Source: Scolanthus callimorphus (taxonomy: Eukaryota > Cnidaria > Anthozoa > Actiniaria > Edwardsiidae). Taken from it: a stretch of DNA of 64,000 nt. The stretch is taken from assembly GCA_033964015.1 (NCBI GenBank), contig CM066924.1, forward strand, positions 23,494,280-23,558,279, given 5' to 3'. Under the pieces are notes generated by a model. It was not told the DNA's origin, made no database searches, and saw nothing but the letters and a program-made list of their open reading frames with translations. Made by a program: the position numbers and the translations under genes. Shown piece after piece: positions 21,477 through 32,659 of this stretch. Each line of letters opens with the position of its first letter. Positions within the stretch are counted from its first letter, which is position 1.

Positions 21477-23746
21477 TTCTTTTTTCGGCTAACTATTAAT
21501 GTTAAGGTTTGCTGATATTAATAACGGCGCCTTCGCTACTCATGACCTGTTTTTAGTCTTCTTGTCAAGACCGACATCTAACATCTATCTTTCTCTAGCT
21601 ACGATAAAGTTACAATTTTGACTATAACGGAATATATAACAAATAAAACCATGTTAAAACAGAGAGTAGGACTGTTGTGATTGTTCAAGGGATGCATGGA
21701 ATTGCGCGCAAACAATCGATATTATTGATGTTCTAGGCTTCCAAGCGTTAACAAACAACCTACCTAAACACCGCTCCTTTGTTTGTATTATTGTGAACAC
21801 GGGATATGAGAATTAATTAGCAAAGATGTCTCAAATAGTTCTCTTTTAGCGCGCTGTGCAACTGAATTTTGTCTTCACACGGGGCTCCACTGATCACATC
21901 GAATTTTCAATCGCCATAAGACTCTGCTTCGGGATCGCGGATTTATCGACTTTCTCTGCCGGTGGAGCCTGCTGAACCGCTACTGCTACGCGTTCGTTCG
22001 ACGCGTTATTGATTTGCGGTCGAAATAATGTGACTCACGCGACAATATTTTAAAACTATAGTCTATTTACAGGATAAATAGCAATTGAAAGCACAGTACA
22101 TAAAATTAATTCCGATGTTTCGACGTAATATATCAAACACGAGACAGAATGTTTCATCGGGATTTCCAAACAGCGAGAGGTGGACTGAAACAAAACGAAA
22201 GAAAACCGAGAAAAACAAAGAAACAAATCTCAAAAAAATCTATGCAAATCAAAACAGCATATCCAACCTCCTTCAAGCTTATGAGATTCTTTGTTTAAGG
22301 TTGATGAATTATAGAGTTTGAGAAATAATTCACAAAAATTTAAATGCGAAAGATTCCCTGTGTATCGGCGATACACACCAGATGAGTAAGAAAATAATTA
22401 CCTTCACCTTTGTCTTCTCGAGCCTTTGCAATCGGCTGAAGTCCCGGATAAAGGCCGTGTAAGCACGGAACTAGCGTTTCTATTGGACGCACATGTCTGA
22501 CGCTATTGTTTTTTGTTGTTGTTGTTGTTCGGTATTTTCTAATAGAACAAAGAAAATATGATGTCACTTCCAGTTTTGGCCACAGCTCGGAGTGAGGACG
22601 CCCTGCCGATTGTAATAACGCAATTATTAAAAAAATAAAAAAATAAAATATAACATGGATATACGTCAATGTTATTGCCAGTAGGTGGCTTGCTTGTCTT
22701 GTTCGTTGTCTTGACGAAAGCCTGTCCCCTGCGACTACATGTGCTCCCCTGTTGCTCTTCTGTACGAAATACGAAGTAAGATTAGGTGATACATTCTCAG
22801 CAATCCCTGGATTTGCCGGAATAAGTGGTACTAATTTCCAGACGATTTCTCGTCTGCAAAAAAATCATCTTCGCCAATCGGAATCAACGTTTTGTCACCA
22901 AAAGAGCTGAGATTTTGCAAGTAATTTTAAAATTTAGAAATAGTCTCATATGCTCTTTTGATGTGGGAAACAGAGCTTCACCAGCCTCTTCTCCTGAAAT
23001 AAGTAGCTCTTATGAGTAAAAGTTCTTTATAATTTTAATGTGTCCAATGCCTTGGTTTGTCGAAGTTGCTTGATCTATTGCATCAACCCCACCAACATGA
23101 CCTGCGCCATGCACCCAGGTGGTACTAGATGTGGAAAAGTCAACGCAAATTTTACCATGGCAAGCGGGGTGACAGTACGCGGCTCCTATGCAGGCTGTGT
23201 CAACAACACAATGTTCAGAGTAGGCATAAATAACACAGAGGCATGCGGTGTCATAAACATGATTGCAAGACCTATGAACGTCTCTGTGTCCGACTGCGAC
23301 GTGGTTAATCCGACAGCTCGTATGAATAAAGGTGCTTTATTAATTTTGCAGTGTCCAATGCTTTGACTTGTCCAAGTTGCGTGATCTTTAACTGTAACAG
23401 CCCCACCAACGAGACCTGCGTCATGGACCCTGGTGGTACCAGATGTGCCGAAGTCAGTTTTACGTACTTGTTTAACAATGTGTCAGCAAACGGTATCTTT
23501 AAAGGCTGTGTCAACAACACGATGTTCAGAGTAGGCATAAATAACACAGAGGCATGCGGTGTCATAAACATGATTGCAAGACCTATGAACGTCTTTGTGT
23601 CCGACTGCGACGTGGTTAATCCGACCACTTCAGCACCGACCACCACTTCAGCGCCGACGACCACTCCAACCATTGGTAGTGCCGCGACTCAGCGTGCCAT
23701 GCTCGTGCCCATCACAGTTCTGATCCTTGGATTTCTTCACTTGTAG
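20889..23746 (+). CDS. Ly6/uPAR-like GPI-anchored protein, copy 2
   Basis: Exon 1 is 20889-20940 (MMKLLAVAVTILGAYLS, GTGAGT donor). The best second exon is 23352-23746, whose acceptor reads TTTTGCAG. Joined in phase 1, they encode about 148 residues. The mature part starts SNALTCPSC and has a GGTRC motif, then KGC, EAC and SDC, eight cysteines as in copy 1. Several NxT/NxS sites are present. A longer Thr/Pro/Ser linker (two SAPTTT units) leads to the hydrophobic tail VPITVLILGFLHL, a GPI-signal type ending. The first half differs strongly from copy 1 while the second half is close. A second, apparently unusable version of this exon lies upstream within the intron (separate entry). Confidence 0.75.
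21228..21266 (-). repeat. Two-unit relic of the 20-bp minisatellite in intron 1 of copy 2
   Basis: On the minus strand this reads AAGGACGGTCAAGTACACTT followed by CAGGATGGACGGTCAAA, which is the unit of the big array at 12011-14743. It sits inside the intron, where copy 1 has no such sequence (compare TTCAACTTAGATTTTAAAAA near 15290). Confidence 0.85.
23041..23309 (+). pseudogene. Extra chimeric Ly6-like exon without a splice acceptor
   Basis: An open exon-2-like segment, SNALVCRSCLIYC to DCDVVNP. Its first half follows copy 1 (CRSC, AMHPGGTRC, GSYAGC) and its second half is nearly identical to the functional copy-2 exon (VNNTMFRVGINNTEACGVI). The base pair before it reads TG where copies 1, 2 and 3 have the invariant AG. 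It lacks the Thr-rich linker and GPI tail; the sequence passes directly into AGCTCGTATGAATAAAGG, the intron end that precedes the real exon. It looks like the product of unequal exchange and is probably skipped in splicing. Confidence 0.8.
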
Positions 23747-23833
23747 ATAGCCCGGAAACACACGGGGGAGGGGTGTTTTTTCATGCTCAAGGCCAAGGCT
23801 GCTAGCTAGTTGGAAAACAATAAGAATACATAA

Positions 23834-24077
23834 TGGTGCGTTCACACGCTGCGACTTGAAGTGCGCTTTCTGTGGCGATCAGCGACGTATCATCGCGCTG
23901 TGTAAACGGCCGGCGAATTAGCACTACGGTATTGTCAGTTTGATTGGCGAAATCGTACCTTCATCGCAGTAATAAAATTTGGACATCTTCAAAGTGCCTA
24001 CGACGTGGCAAGTAAAATCGCCATAAGATCACCGACCGTTCACACCGCGCCTCAAATCGCCTCCGTGTGAACGTATC
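23834..24077. mobile_element. Relic of GTTCACACG MITE downstream of copy 2
   Basis: TGGTGCGTTCACACGCTGCG to TCCGTGTGAACGTATCA, homologous to 18645-18903 and 32304-32651. Confidence 0.7.
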
Positions 24078-24092
24078 ATTGCACTCTAAACA

Positions 24093-24333
24093 GGCTCATA
24101 ACATGGTATAATGGACTCAGGGAACATAGCGCAAAATATGGCCGGGATCAGGACAACACAAGATCAGGACAACACAAGATCAGTACAACGAGATCAGTAC
24201 AACGAGATCAGGGATCAGAATTTTTAATGAGAAAAGGTTCAAAAATCAAGTAACAAATTGGGCTTATGGATCAGAATTATACCAAAGATAAGGGATCTGT
24301 GTGACTCAAATATTATATCATGTCATGGGCCTG
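24093..24333. mobile_element. GATC-rich element, copy 2
   Basis: The left end CAGGCTCATAACATGGTATA is roughly inverted at the right (ATATCATGTCATGGGCCTG). Inside, GATCAGGACAACACAA and GATCAGTACAACGA are each repeated, followed by GATCAGGGATCAGAAT. The 58842-59090 copy has the same ends and interior in reverse. Confidence 0.7.
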
Positions 24334-24778
24334 CTCTAGAAATATTGCACTATTGGTGATAATAAAATGTGATCCAAAAACTGCCTCATTCTTCAAAATG
24401 AAGCTGCCTTACTTTGCACCCCGTTTTCTTTTGTTTTCAAATTGATCCATTGTTTTTCGAGTGCTCTGATTGGCTAAGAGTCCGCAAAGGCTCTCGGTTG
24501 GTGGTGGGATACTAAACCTCGGTCGTACTATAGTAAGGTCTCGATAGCAAACGATCTTTGTTGTTAGCAGTACTGTGATTGAAGGATCTGATCCAAGGAG
24601 AAAGCAACTTTTAGTGTTTTCTACATCTAAAAGATTACTTTTAAACACCCTCATACAAGAACCTGTCAGTTCGTCAGGCTAAACACCCATTTGGACAACA
24701 ATTTTATAAGAACCTTATCCGCCTAACTCAGAAAAACTAGGTTCTTATACGCGGGTAAGACAAGCATCGCAATGACAT

Positions 24779-24957
24779 CACAGGGAATTTCTGCAGAAAC
24801 CCATCCATGGGAAAAACAGAATTTCCCAAGGCACACGCATAGGAAGTGTTCGGAATTGACATGGATAGGCATGGGAAATCCGAACATTTCCCATTCTTCT
24901 ACAATGAGAAATTCAGCTTTTCCAATGGATGGCGGGTTTCTGCAGAAATTCCCTGTG
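24779..24957. mobile_element. MITE with CACAGGGAATTTCTGCAGAA ends, intact copy
   Basis: Perfect terminal repeats CACAGGGAATTTCTGCAGAA and TTCTGCAGAAATTCCCTGTG. The flanks are AT on both sides (24777-24778, 24958-24959). The homologous positions after copy 1 (GGCATTAGTAAATTGCC near 19608) and copy 3 (near 32711) are uninterrupted, so this is a clean insertion with an apparent 2-bp duplication. It is non-coding. Confidence 0.88.
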
Positions 24958-25080
24958 ATTGGAAATTGCCTTTCTCCTGCAAAAAAGAGGCACGGGACAT
25001 ATGTGGAACATAATTTTTAATCACTCGTTTTTGTTGCTACTTATTGAATTTCGAAATAGTCTTTATAAGAACGCTTGAGT

Positions 25081-27574
25081 CACAAGGAATTCAAGCCGTA
25101 CATCTCTTCGCAAACAAATCTTGAGCTGAGCCCTCAGTGAAGCTGCTGACCTGCTGTTATTTCGCATGCGCAGTAAGACAAAATAACCCCCCTCCCCACA
25201 GTCAAACTCTGAAATTGAGATTCTGTTCGAAATGTGCCGAGGCAGACAACGGAGTTTTATAATTATATTTTAGCTGATCGGAGACACGAGGAAAGCTGAA
25301 AACTTCAACTAATCTTGATCAGCAACTGACCTTTGCATCTAGCACAATTATGACGCTTTGTATTCTCCTGGGGTCGCGTTTTAACTCACTGAATATTCCT
25401 GAGATGTTTTCGCAAGATGACGCCATGGGATTCGAGAGAGGAAATTTTGACGTCTCATTCCTCGAAAACTGAACCTAGTACCACGCTCGAACTTTCGTAT
25501 ACCTTCAATTACCCTAAGAGGATTCAAGAAAAAGTGGAAAGTCTTTTGGAATTTGTGTCAAAGTTCTTTAACTTATTTATTTTCTTCGAGCGGTCGTTTC
25601 TGAAGAAATTCCTGTGTGAAATCATTCATTCGGTGTTCTTCGCTGATCGGAGGCCCGTCGAAAGCAGTAGAAAGTCGCATGGAATGCTGCGAGGTGTGGA
25701 AGATAGGAATTAGCCAAGAAAAAGCACCACGGAAGTGTATTCTGCAGAAATTCTTGTTTAGTGCTTGCCATCTTGAAATTGACAAGGTTGTAGCAATAAT
25801 TATTCAGGTCAAAATTAAATACTTTTTTGTGGAAAAACTGAACCTAGTACCATGACGAGAGTCGGCACAGACATTCTACCATTTACACTCGTTCGTATTG
25901 CCGTGGAGTTGTTCTTGGAATTTGTGTCCAACATACTGAAAATAATTATTTCATTGATACGAGTATTCTTCCTTCGGTGTTGCAATGTCATTTGCAAGAA
26001 CACTCGAAAACAAGTAATTCAGAGATCTTCGCGGATCCGAGGCTCGATTGAAAGCAGTTGGAAGTCACATGGAATGCCTTGGAGCATTGGAGATGTGAAA
26101 GATTTGAATTATTCAAGAAAAAGAATATCGAGATTTCAAGTGTATTCTTCCCTTGCCATCCTGAAATTGACAATGTTGTAGCAATAATTATTCAGGTCAA
26201 AATTAAATACTTTTTTGTGGAAAAACTGAACCTAGTACCATGACGAGAGTCGGCACATACATTCTACTGTCTACATTCATTCGTATCGACGTGGAGTGGT
26301 TCTTGGAATTTGTGTCCAACATACTGAAAAAAATTCATTCAAATAAGTATTCTTCCTACTACAGTGCAGCAGTGTCATTTGCAATTACACTCCAAAAAAA
26401 TCATTCAGAGATCTTCGCTGATCCGTGACTCGATTTAACAGATTTAAAGCAGTGGAAACTGAAAGTCGTCTTGAATAGAATGCTACGAGGACTTTGACGC
26501 ATTGGAGATGTGAAACATTTGAATTTTTCAAGGAAAAGCATATCGAGATTTCAAGTATTCTTCGCTTGCCAACTTGAAATTAACAATGCATTGCAAGTAA
26601 TTATTCAGGTGAAAGTTAAATATTTTGTTGTGGAAAAACTGCACGAAGTACCATGACGAGAGTCAGCACAGATATTCTGCTATCCACATTCGTTCGTATC
26701 GTCGTAGAGTTGTTCTTGGAATTTATGTCCAACATACTGAATATGAACGAGAAACATCAATAGAAGTATATGACCGGAAATGGCTAGAGTCTAATTAGTA
26801 GCAATTGCTTTTCGAGTTAGGTTCCTAGTATAGCCAGCGCCATAGCGAAGCAGATTTAGGGAAGATTATAACATAAAAACATAGCACTATAAAAACATAG
26901 CACTGATGTAAACGGATTGATTTGCAATAAAAAAGTTTCATAGCTGGATGGCTTGCGAAGTTATTGTCACCAGCGGTGATGAAGTCATTGCCTGGAGTGC
27001 TGGCACTTGAAAGGTTCAAAGTATTCTCAACTCCCTATTTGTGTGTTTTCCTGACATTACGTAAGCCGCATTTTCAGTTGATTAGCTTAGAAAAATCCAA
27101 GAAATCGTCTCTAGTCTTGGCCGCAATAAATTTGTACAAGCGCAGTTTGCACCAAGCGTAATTATAACCATATTATCCGCTCTATCACAAAAACATTCAG
27201 AAACTTCTAGCTATAAAGAGTGCGCACATCAGAAAATCGCGGACTTTCTGAAAACATACACAATATTTTCTTTTATATTAATACAAATCAAGAGAAAATA
27301 AATCATTTTCTCTTGTTCAAATATGCTATTATCGCTTCGGAATCATTCACTCGATGTGTTATCTGAATCGTAAACACTATTCGAATTCTCGCTTCGCATC
27401 GAAAAGATCACGCAATTTGGAATTTGACTGCAGCTTTTACACAAGTCAGCTGTACATATTGATTTTACAATGTGGGCTCATGAATAAATTCCAGCGCGCG
27501 CATATATTTAGGCAGGATACGAGTCCGCACAAGTTTTGCTCGTTTCGATTAGATTTCCGTTCGAATTCCTTGTG
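25081..27574 (+). mobile_element. 2.5-kb DNA transposon (CACAAGGAATTC ends), left copy
   Basis: The ends are CACAAGGAATTCAAGCCG and its near complement CGAATTCCTTGTG. GAGT is duplicated on both sides (25077-25080, 27575-27578). The homologous place after copy 1 (GCTTGCGTAACAAAACG near 19735) is empty, which fixes the borders. CAC termini and a 4-bp duplication are what is described for Chapaev-type (CMC) elements; that classification is inference. No transposase is recognisable; the interior carries four diverged tandem modules of about 0.37-0.42 kb, marked by GAACCTAGTACCA near 25470, 25843 and 26229 and by GCACGAAGTACCATGACGAG near 26641. The open frames of up to 109 codons inside recur on the other copy and look incidental. 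Confidence 0.92.
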
Positions 27575-28395
27575 GAGTAACAAAACGTAACTATGACTTT
27601 GTAATTGTCGACCCTGCTTTGGGAGCTCACGCGGCTGTTTGGCTTATAAACTGTTCAGGATTTTTAACATAAAGTGCTGTTGTGGGATAACTGTTAGTTG
27701 TCCAGGGAGCGGTAGTAGTGCGATCTTCTGAGAGGGTACAGTTTGTGCCGTGGTGTTTATGTTTTGGTTTTGAAAACGACAAAAAGATAACAAAACAAAA
27801 ATAACTGTTCAAAAGCTTAAATTAATCTATCGACTGGCCTCTCAATCTCTTTACTTAGTTGAGATGCCAAGGATATAAACAACACGGCGCGCAATGCATT
27901 ATAGTTATATAATTATTCAAGCGGCAATTCTATTGTTCTAAAAATAACTTCAGACTTGCTTCATTTTCCAATTAGCTCCTAGGTAATGGACTCCTGGAAG
28001 CGTCCATAAAAACACATCGCGTTGATGAATAACTGTATGCTCGGGATTTATTTGATACTGTATAGTAGCTTTTAGAGTGAGTGTGGAATTCAAACAATGT
28101 TATCGTCTTTCACCACTGTGGCGTTGAACCTCGCTCTCAAAGACAAAGGGAATAATGCTACCGCTGGCTGAGCTGAAACTATTGACCCCGAGTTTCTAAT
28201 ACTTTGTTCACAATGTGTTAAGAAAGCATGACACTTTCACTGCCAATCAAGATCGTTTTCATTGTTTGTTCCCTGCTGTGAGACCAGACATCTTGAACAT
28301 CGAGCAGTTTACAAGCATTTGGGTGTGTTGCAGTTCTGTTGAGCGGTGTGGGAATAGGTTGTCAGAAGTCAAGAAAGAAGAACGAATCAAGAAAG

Positions 28396-31300
28396 ATGAT
28401 GAAACTTTTAGCAGTTGCTGTCACTATTTTGGGTGCCTATCTGACTGGTGAGTAAGAACTGTTTTGCTCTCTTAGTGCTATCTCGCAGTTTTTATGCTAA
28501 ATGTTATAGTGTTTCGTGAAATTGTTTATGGCTCACTTCTTCTTCATAATAAAATAATAGTGATAATAATACATATTTTATAGCGCACTTTCCTTGTAAC
28601 CTAACCGAAGTCCAATAGAAGTTATGAAGGATAAATTTAAAGTAATACAAGAGAGCATCGCAAGTCTATTCCAGGACCTTGCTTCTTTTTCTTTGTCTGT
28701 AGTCCATGAGGAGGTTGCCTGAATAAAGGCTTCGGCTGATCTGAGGCCTTAGTTGGTGTATAAGGCTTAAAAATCAAGTCCTAAATAACTTGGAGCAATA
28801 TACGCGCGGGTTTTTGCTGAATATGTTGTACAGCTACAATCCTACCAGCAGGATTCCAAGGTCCGAAAAACCAACCAAGCTATGCTAAACACCGCTCCTT
28901 TCTCTGTATATATTTTCGTGAACGTGGGATGCGAGAGGTCATTCCAACATTTATAATCTACAATCTGTAACAAAGTGTATGGATTCCGTGAAGTCATTCA
29001 AAACCTCAAAGATAGTTCTCTTTAGTTTTTTATTGCTGCGCGCCTAGCGAAGCGAAGCAGCAGTCATCCCTCTTTCACAAGGAATTCGAGCGGAAATCTA
29101 ATCGAAACGAGCAAAACTTGTGCGGACTCGTATCCTGCCTAAATATATGCGCGCGCTGGAATTTATTCATGAGCCCACATTGTAAAATCATATGTACAGC
29201 TGACTTGTGTAAAAGCTGCAGTCAAATTCCAATTGCGTGATCTTTTCGATGCGAAGCGAGAATTCGAATAGTGTTTACGATTCAGATAACACATCGAGTG
29301 AATGATTCCGAAGCGATAATAGCATATTTGAACAAGAGAAAATGATTTATTTTCTCTTGATTTGTATTAATATAAAAGAAAATATTGTGTATGTTTTCAG
29401 AAAATCCGCGATTTTCTGATGTGCGCACTCTTTATAGCTAGAAGTTTCTGAATGTTTTTGTGATAGAGCGGATAATATGGTTATAATTACGCTTGGTGCA
29501 AACTGCGCTTGTACAAATTTATTGCGGCCAAGACTAGAGACGATTTCTTGGATTTTTCTAAGCTAATCAACTGAAAATGCGGCTTACGTAATGTCAGGAA
29601 ACACACAAATAGGGAGTTGAGAATACTTTGAACCTTTCAAGTGCCAGCACTCCAGGCAATGACTTCATCACCGCTGGTGACAATAACTTCGCAAGCCATC
29701 CAGCTATGAAACTTTTTTATTGCAAATCAATCCGTTTACATCAGTGCTATGTTTTTATAGTGCTATGTTTTTATGTTATAATCTTCCCTAAATCTGCTTC
29801 GCTATGGCGCTGGCTATACTAGGAACCTAACTCGAAAAGCAATTGCTACTAATTAGACTCTAGCCATTTCCGGTCATATACTTCTATTGATGTTTCTCGT
29901 TCATATTCAGTATGTTGGACATAAATTCCAAGAACAACTCTACGACGATACGAACGAATGTGGATAGCAGAATATCTGTGCTGACTCTCGTCATGGTACT
30001 TCGTGCAGTTTTTCCACAACAAAATATTTAACTTTCACCTGAATAATTACTTGCAATGCATTGTTAATTTCAAGTTGGCAAGCGAAGAATACTTGAAATC
30101 TCGATATGCTTTTCCTTGAAAAATTCAAATGTTTCATATCTCCAATGCATCAAAGTCCTCGTAGCATTCTATTCAAGACGACTTTCAGTTTCCACTGCTT
30201 TAAATCTGTTAAATCGAGTCACGGATCAGCGAAGATCTCTGAATGATTTTTTTGGAGTGTAATTGCAAATGACATTGCTGCACTGTAGTAGGAAGAATAC
30301 TTATTTGAATGATTTTTTTCAGTATGATGGACACAAATTCCAAGAACCACTCCACGTCGATACGAATGAATGTAGACGGTAGAATGTATGTGCCGACTCT
30401 CGTCATGGTACTAGGTTCAGTTTTTCCACAAAAAAGTATTTAATTTTGACCTGAATAATTATTGCTACAACATTGTCAATTTCAGGATGGCAAGGGAAGA
30501 ATACACTTGAAATCTCGATATTCTTTTTCTTGAATAATTCAAATCTTTCACATCTCCAATGCTCCAAGGCATTCCATGTGACTTCCAACTGCTTTCAATC
30601 GAGCCTCGGATCCGCGAAGATCTCTGAATTACTTGTTTTCGAGTGTTCTTGCAAATGACATTGCAACACCGAAGGAAGAATACTCGTATCAATGAAATAA
30701 TTATTTTCAGTATGTTGGACACAAATTCCAAGAACAACTCCACGGCAATACGAACGAGTGTAAATGGTAGAATGTCTGTGCCGACTCTCGTCATGGTACT
30801 AGGTTCAGTTTTTCCACAAAAAAGTATTTAATTTTGACCTGAATAATTATTGCTACAACATTGTCAATTTCAAGATGGCAAGCACTAAACAAGAATTTCT
30901 GCAGAATACACTTCCGTGGTGCTTTTTCTTGGCTAATTCCTATCTTCCACACCTCGCAGCATTCCATGCGACTTTCTACTGCTTTCGACGGGCCTCCGAT
31001 CAGCGAAGAACACCGAATGAATGATTTCACACAGGAATTTCTTCAGAAACGACCGCTCGAAGAAAAAATAAGTTAAAGAACTTTGACACAAATTCCAAAA
31101 GACTTTCCACTTTTTCTTGAATCCTCTTAGGGTAATTGAAGGTATACGAAAGTTCGAGCGTGGTACTAGGTTCAGTTTTCGAGGAATGAGACGTCAAAAT
31201 TTCCTCTCTCGAATCCCATGGCGTCATCTTGCGAAAACGCGACCCCGGGAGAATACAAAGCGTCATAATTGTGCTAGATGCAAAGGTCAGTTGCTGATCA

Positions 31301-32215
31301 AGATTAGTTGAAGTTTTCAGCTTTCCTCGTGTCTCCAATCAGCTAAAATATAATTATAAAACTCCGTTGTCTGCCTCGGCACATTTCCAACAGAATCTCA
31401 ACTTCAGAGTTTTTGACTGTGGGAGGGGGTTATTTTGTCTTACTGCGCATGCGAAATAACAGCAGGTCAGCAGCTTCACTGAGGGCTCAGCTCAAGATTT
31501 GTTTGCGAAGAGATGTACGGCTTGAATTCCTTGTGCTTTCTCGAGCATTCCATACAAATCTGGAGCTGTCTACACAGTACAGGTCCGTCACTGATCAAAG
31601 CGATTTTCCGAATTTTCAACCATCGGCTTTGCTTCGGGGTAGATTACTTATCGACTTCTCTACCGTCAGCGGCTGCTGCTACGCCTTCGCTCGACGCGGT
31701 TTATTGATTCGCAATCGAAATAATCCAGTCCCTGCGGGCGTCGAAAGGAGAATCCAGACACCTTTAAATGCGCATGCGCTAGATCAGAACGTTATGCAGC
31801 TCGTATGAATAAAGGTGCTTTATTAATTTTGCAGTGTCCAATGCTTTGACTTGTCCAACTTGCGTGATCTTTAACTGTAACAGCCCCACCAACGAGACCT
31901 GCGTCATGGACCCTTGGTGGTACCAGATGTGCCGAAGTCAGTTTTACGTACTTGTTTAACAATGTGTCAGCAAACGGTATCTTTAAAGGCTGTCTCAACA
32001 ACACGATGTTCAGAGTAGGCATAACAAACACAGAGGCATGCGGTGTCATAAACGCGATGACAGGACCTATGAACGTCTCCGTGTCTAACTGCAACGTGAC
32101 ACCAGTTCCTTCAGCCAATCCGCCGACCACTGCCGGTGGTGCCGTGATTCAGCGTGTGATCCCCGCCATGCTTGTGGCCATCGCAGTTCTGATCCTTGGA
32201 CTTCTGCGCCTGTAG
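28396..32215 (+). pseudogene. Ly6/uPAR-like copy 3, frameshifted
   Basis: Exon 1 (28396-28447, MMKLLAVAVTILGAYLT, GTGAGT donor) and exon 2 (31835-32215, GCAG acceptor) match copy 2. Exon 2 has one extra T in GACCCTTGGTGG (about 31914) relative to GACCCTGGTGG of copy 2. This shifts the frame before the fifth cysteine and brings a stop about 14 codons later. Beyond the shift, the other frame stays open and well conserved to a GPI-type tail (VLILGLLRL), so the break is recent or a base-calling error. The intron contains the right-hand 2.5-kb transposon. It would be a third GPI-anchored paralogue if the extra base is not real. Confidence 0.8.
29076..31535 (-). mobile_element. 2.5-kb DNA transposon (CACAAGGAATTC ends), right copy
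   Basis: Reverse-orientation copy of 25081-27574, nearly identical along its length, with the same ends (CACAAGGAATTCGAGCGG; CTTGAATTCCTTGTG). It has its own 4-bp duplication, CTTT at 29072-29075 and 31536-31539, so it arrived by separate insertion rather than as one half of an inverted duplication. It lacks 28 bp present in the left copy near 25380-25410, lost between two TTTT runs. It lies in intron 1 of Ly6-like copy 3, antisense to it. Confidence 0.92.
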
Positions 32216-32303
32216 ATAGCCCGGAGAACACACAGGGGAGGGTTTCTTTTTTTCATGCTCAAGGCCATAGCGCTGCTAGTTGGGAAATGAAAAGAAAACA
32301 TTA

Positions 32304-32651
32304 TGATCCGTTCACACGCTGCCATTTGAAGCGCGCTTTCTGTTGCGATCAGCGACGTCACATCGCGCTGTGTAAACGGCCGGCGAATTGGCACTGCGAT
32401 ATTGTGAGTTTGATTGGCGACTTGAGAAATCGTACCTTCATCGTAATAAAATTTGGACATCTTCAAAATGCCTGCGACGTGACAAGTGAAATCGCAGTTT
32501 CGAACAAATGTTTGAAATCTTCGCGACAAAAATCGCGGTAGATCGCGCCGAGTTGCATTTAGTTCACATTAATGACGCGTACTCGCGAGAAAAATCGCCG
32601 TGACTCGCGCGACAAAAATTGCAGCAGAAATTGCAAGTGTAAACGGCCTTT
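32304..32651. mobile_element. Relic of GTTCACACG MITE downstream of copy 3
   Basis: GATCCGTTCACACGCTGCC to GTGTAAACGGCCTTT, with GCGACGTCACATCGCGCTGT inside. It is the homologue of the relics after copies 1 and 2, here longer. Confidence 0.65.
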
Positions 32652-32659
32652 AGCCAGAA

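Noticed and set aside
25852..26181. 109-codon frame, present identically at 30465-30794 on the other strand
   Set aside because: Identity only reflects the two transposon copies. The frame has no transposase motif and overlaps other open frames of similar length.
25081..31535. Single large inverted duplication
   Set aside because: The two arms have different 4-bp flanking duplications and an empty paralogous site exists for the left arm, so two separate insertions explain the structure better.
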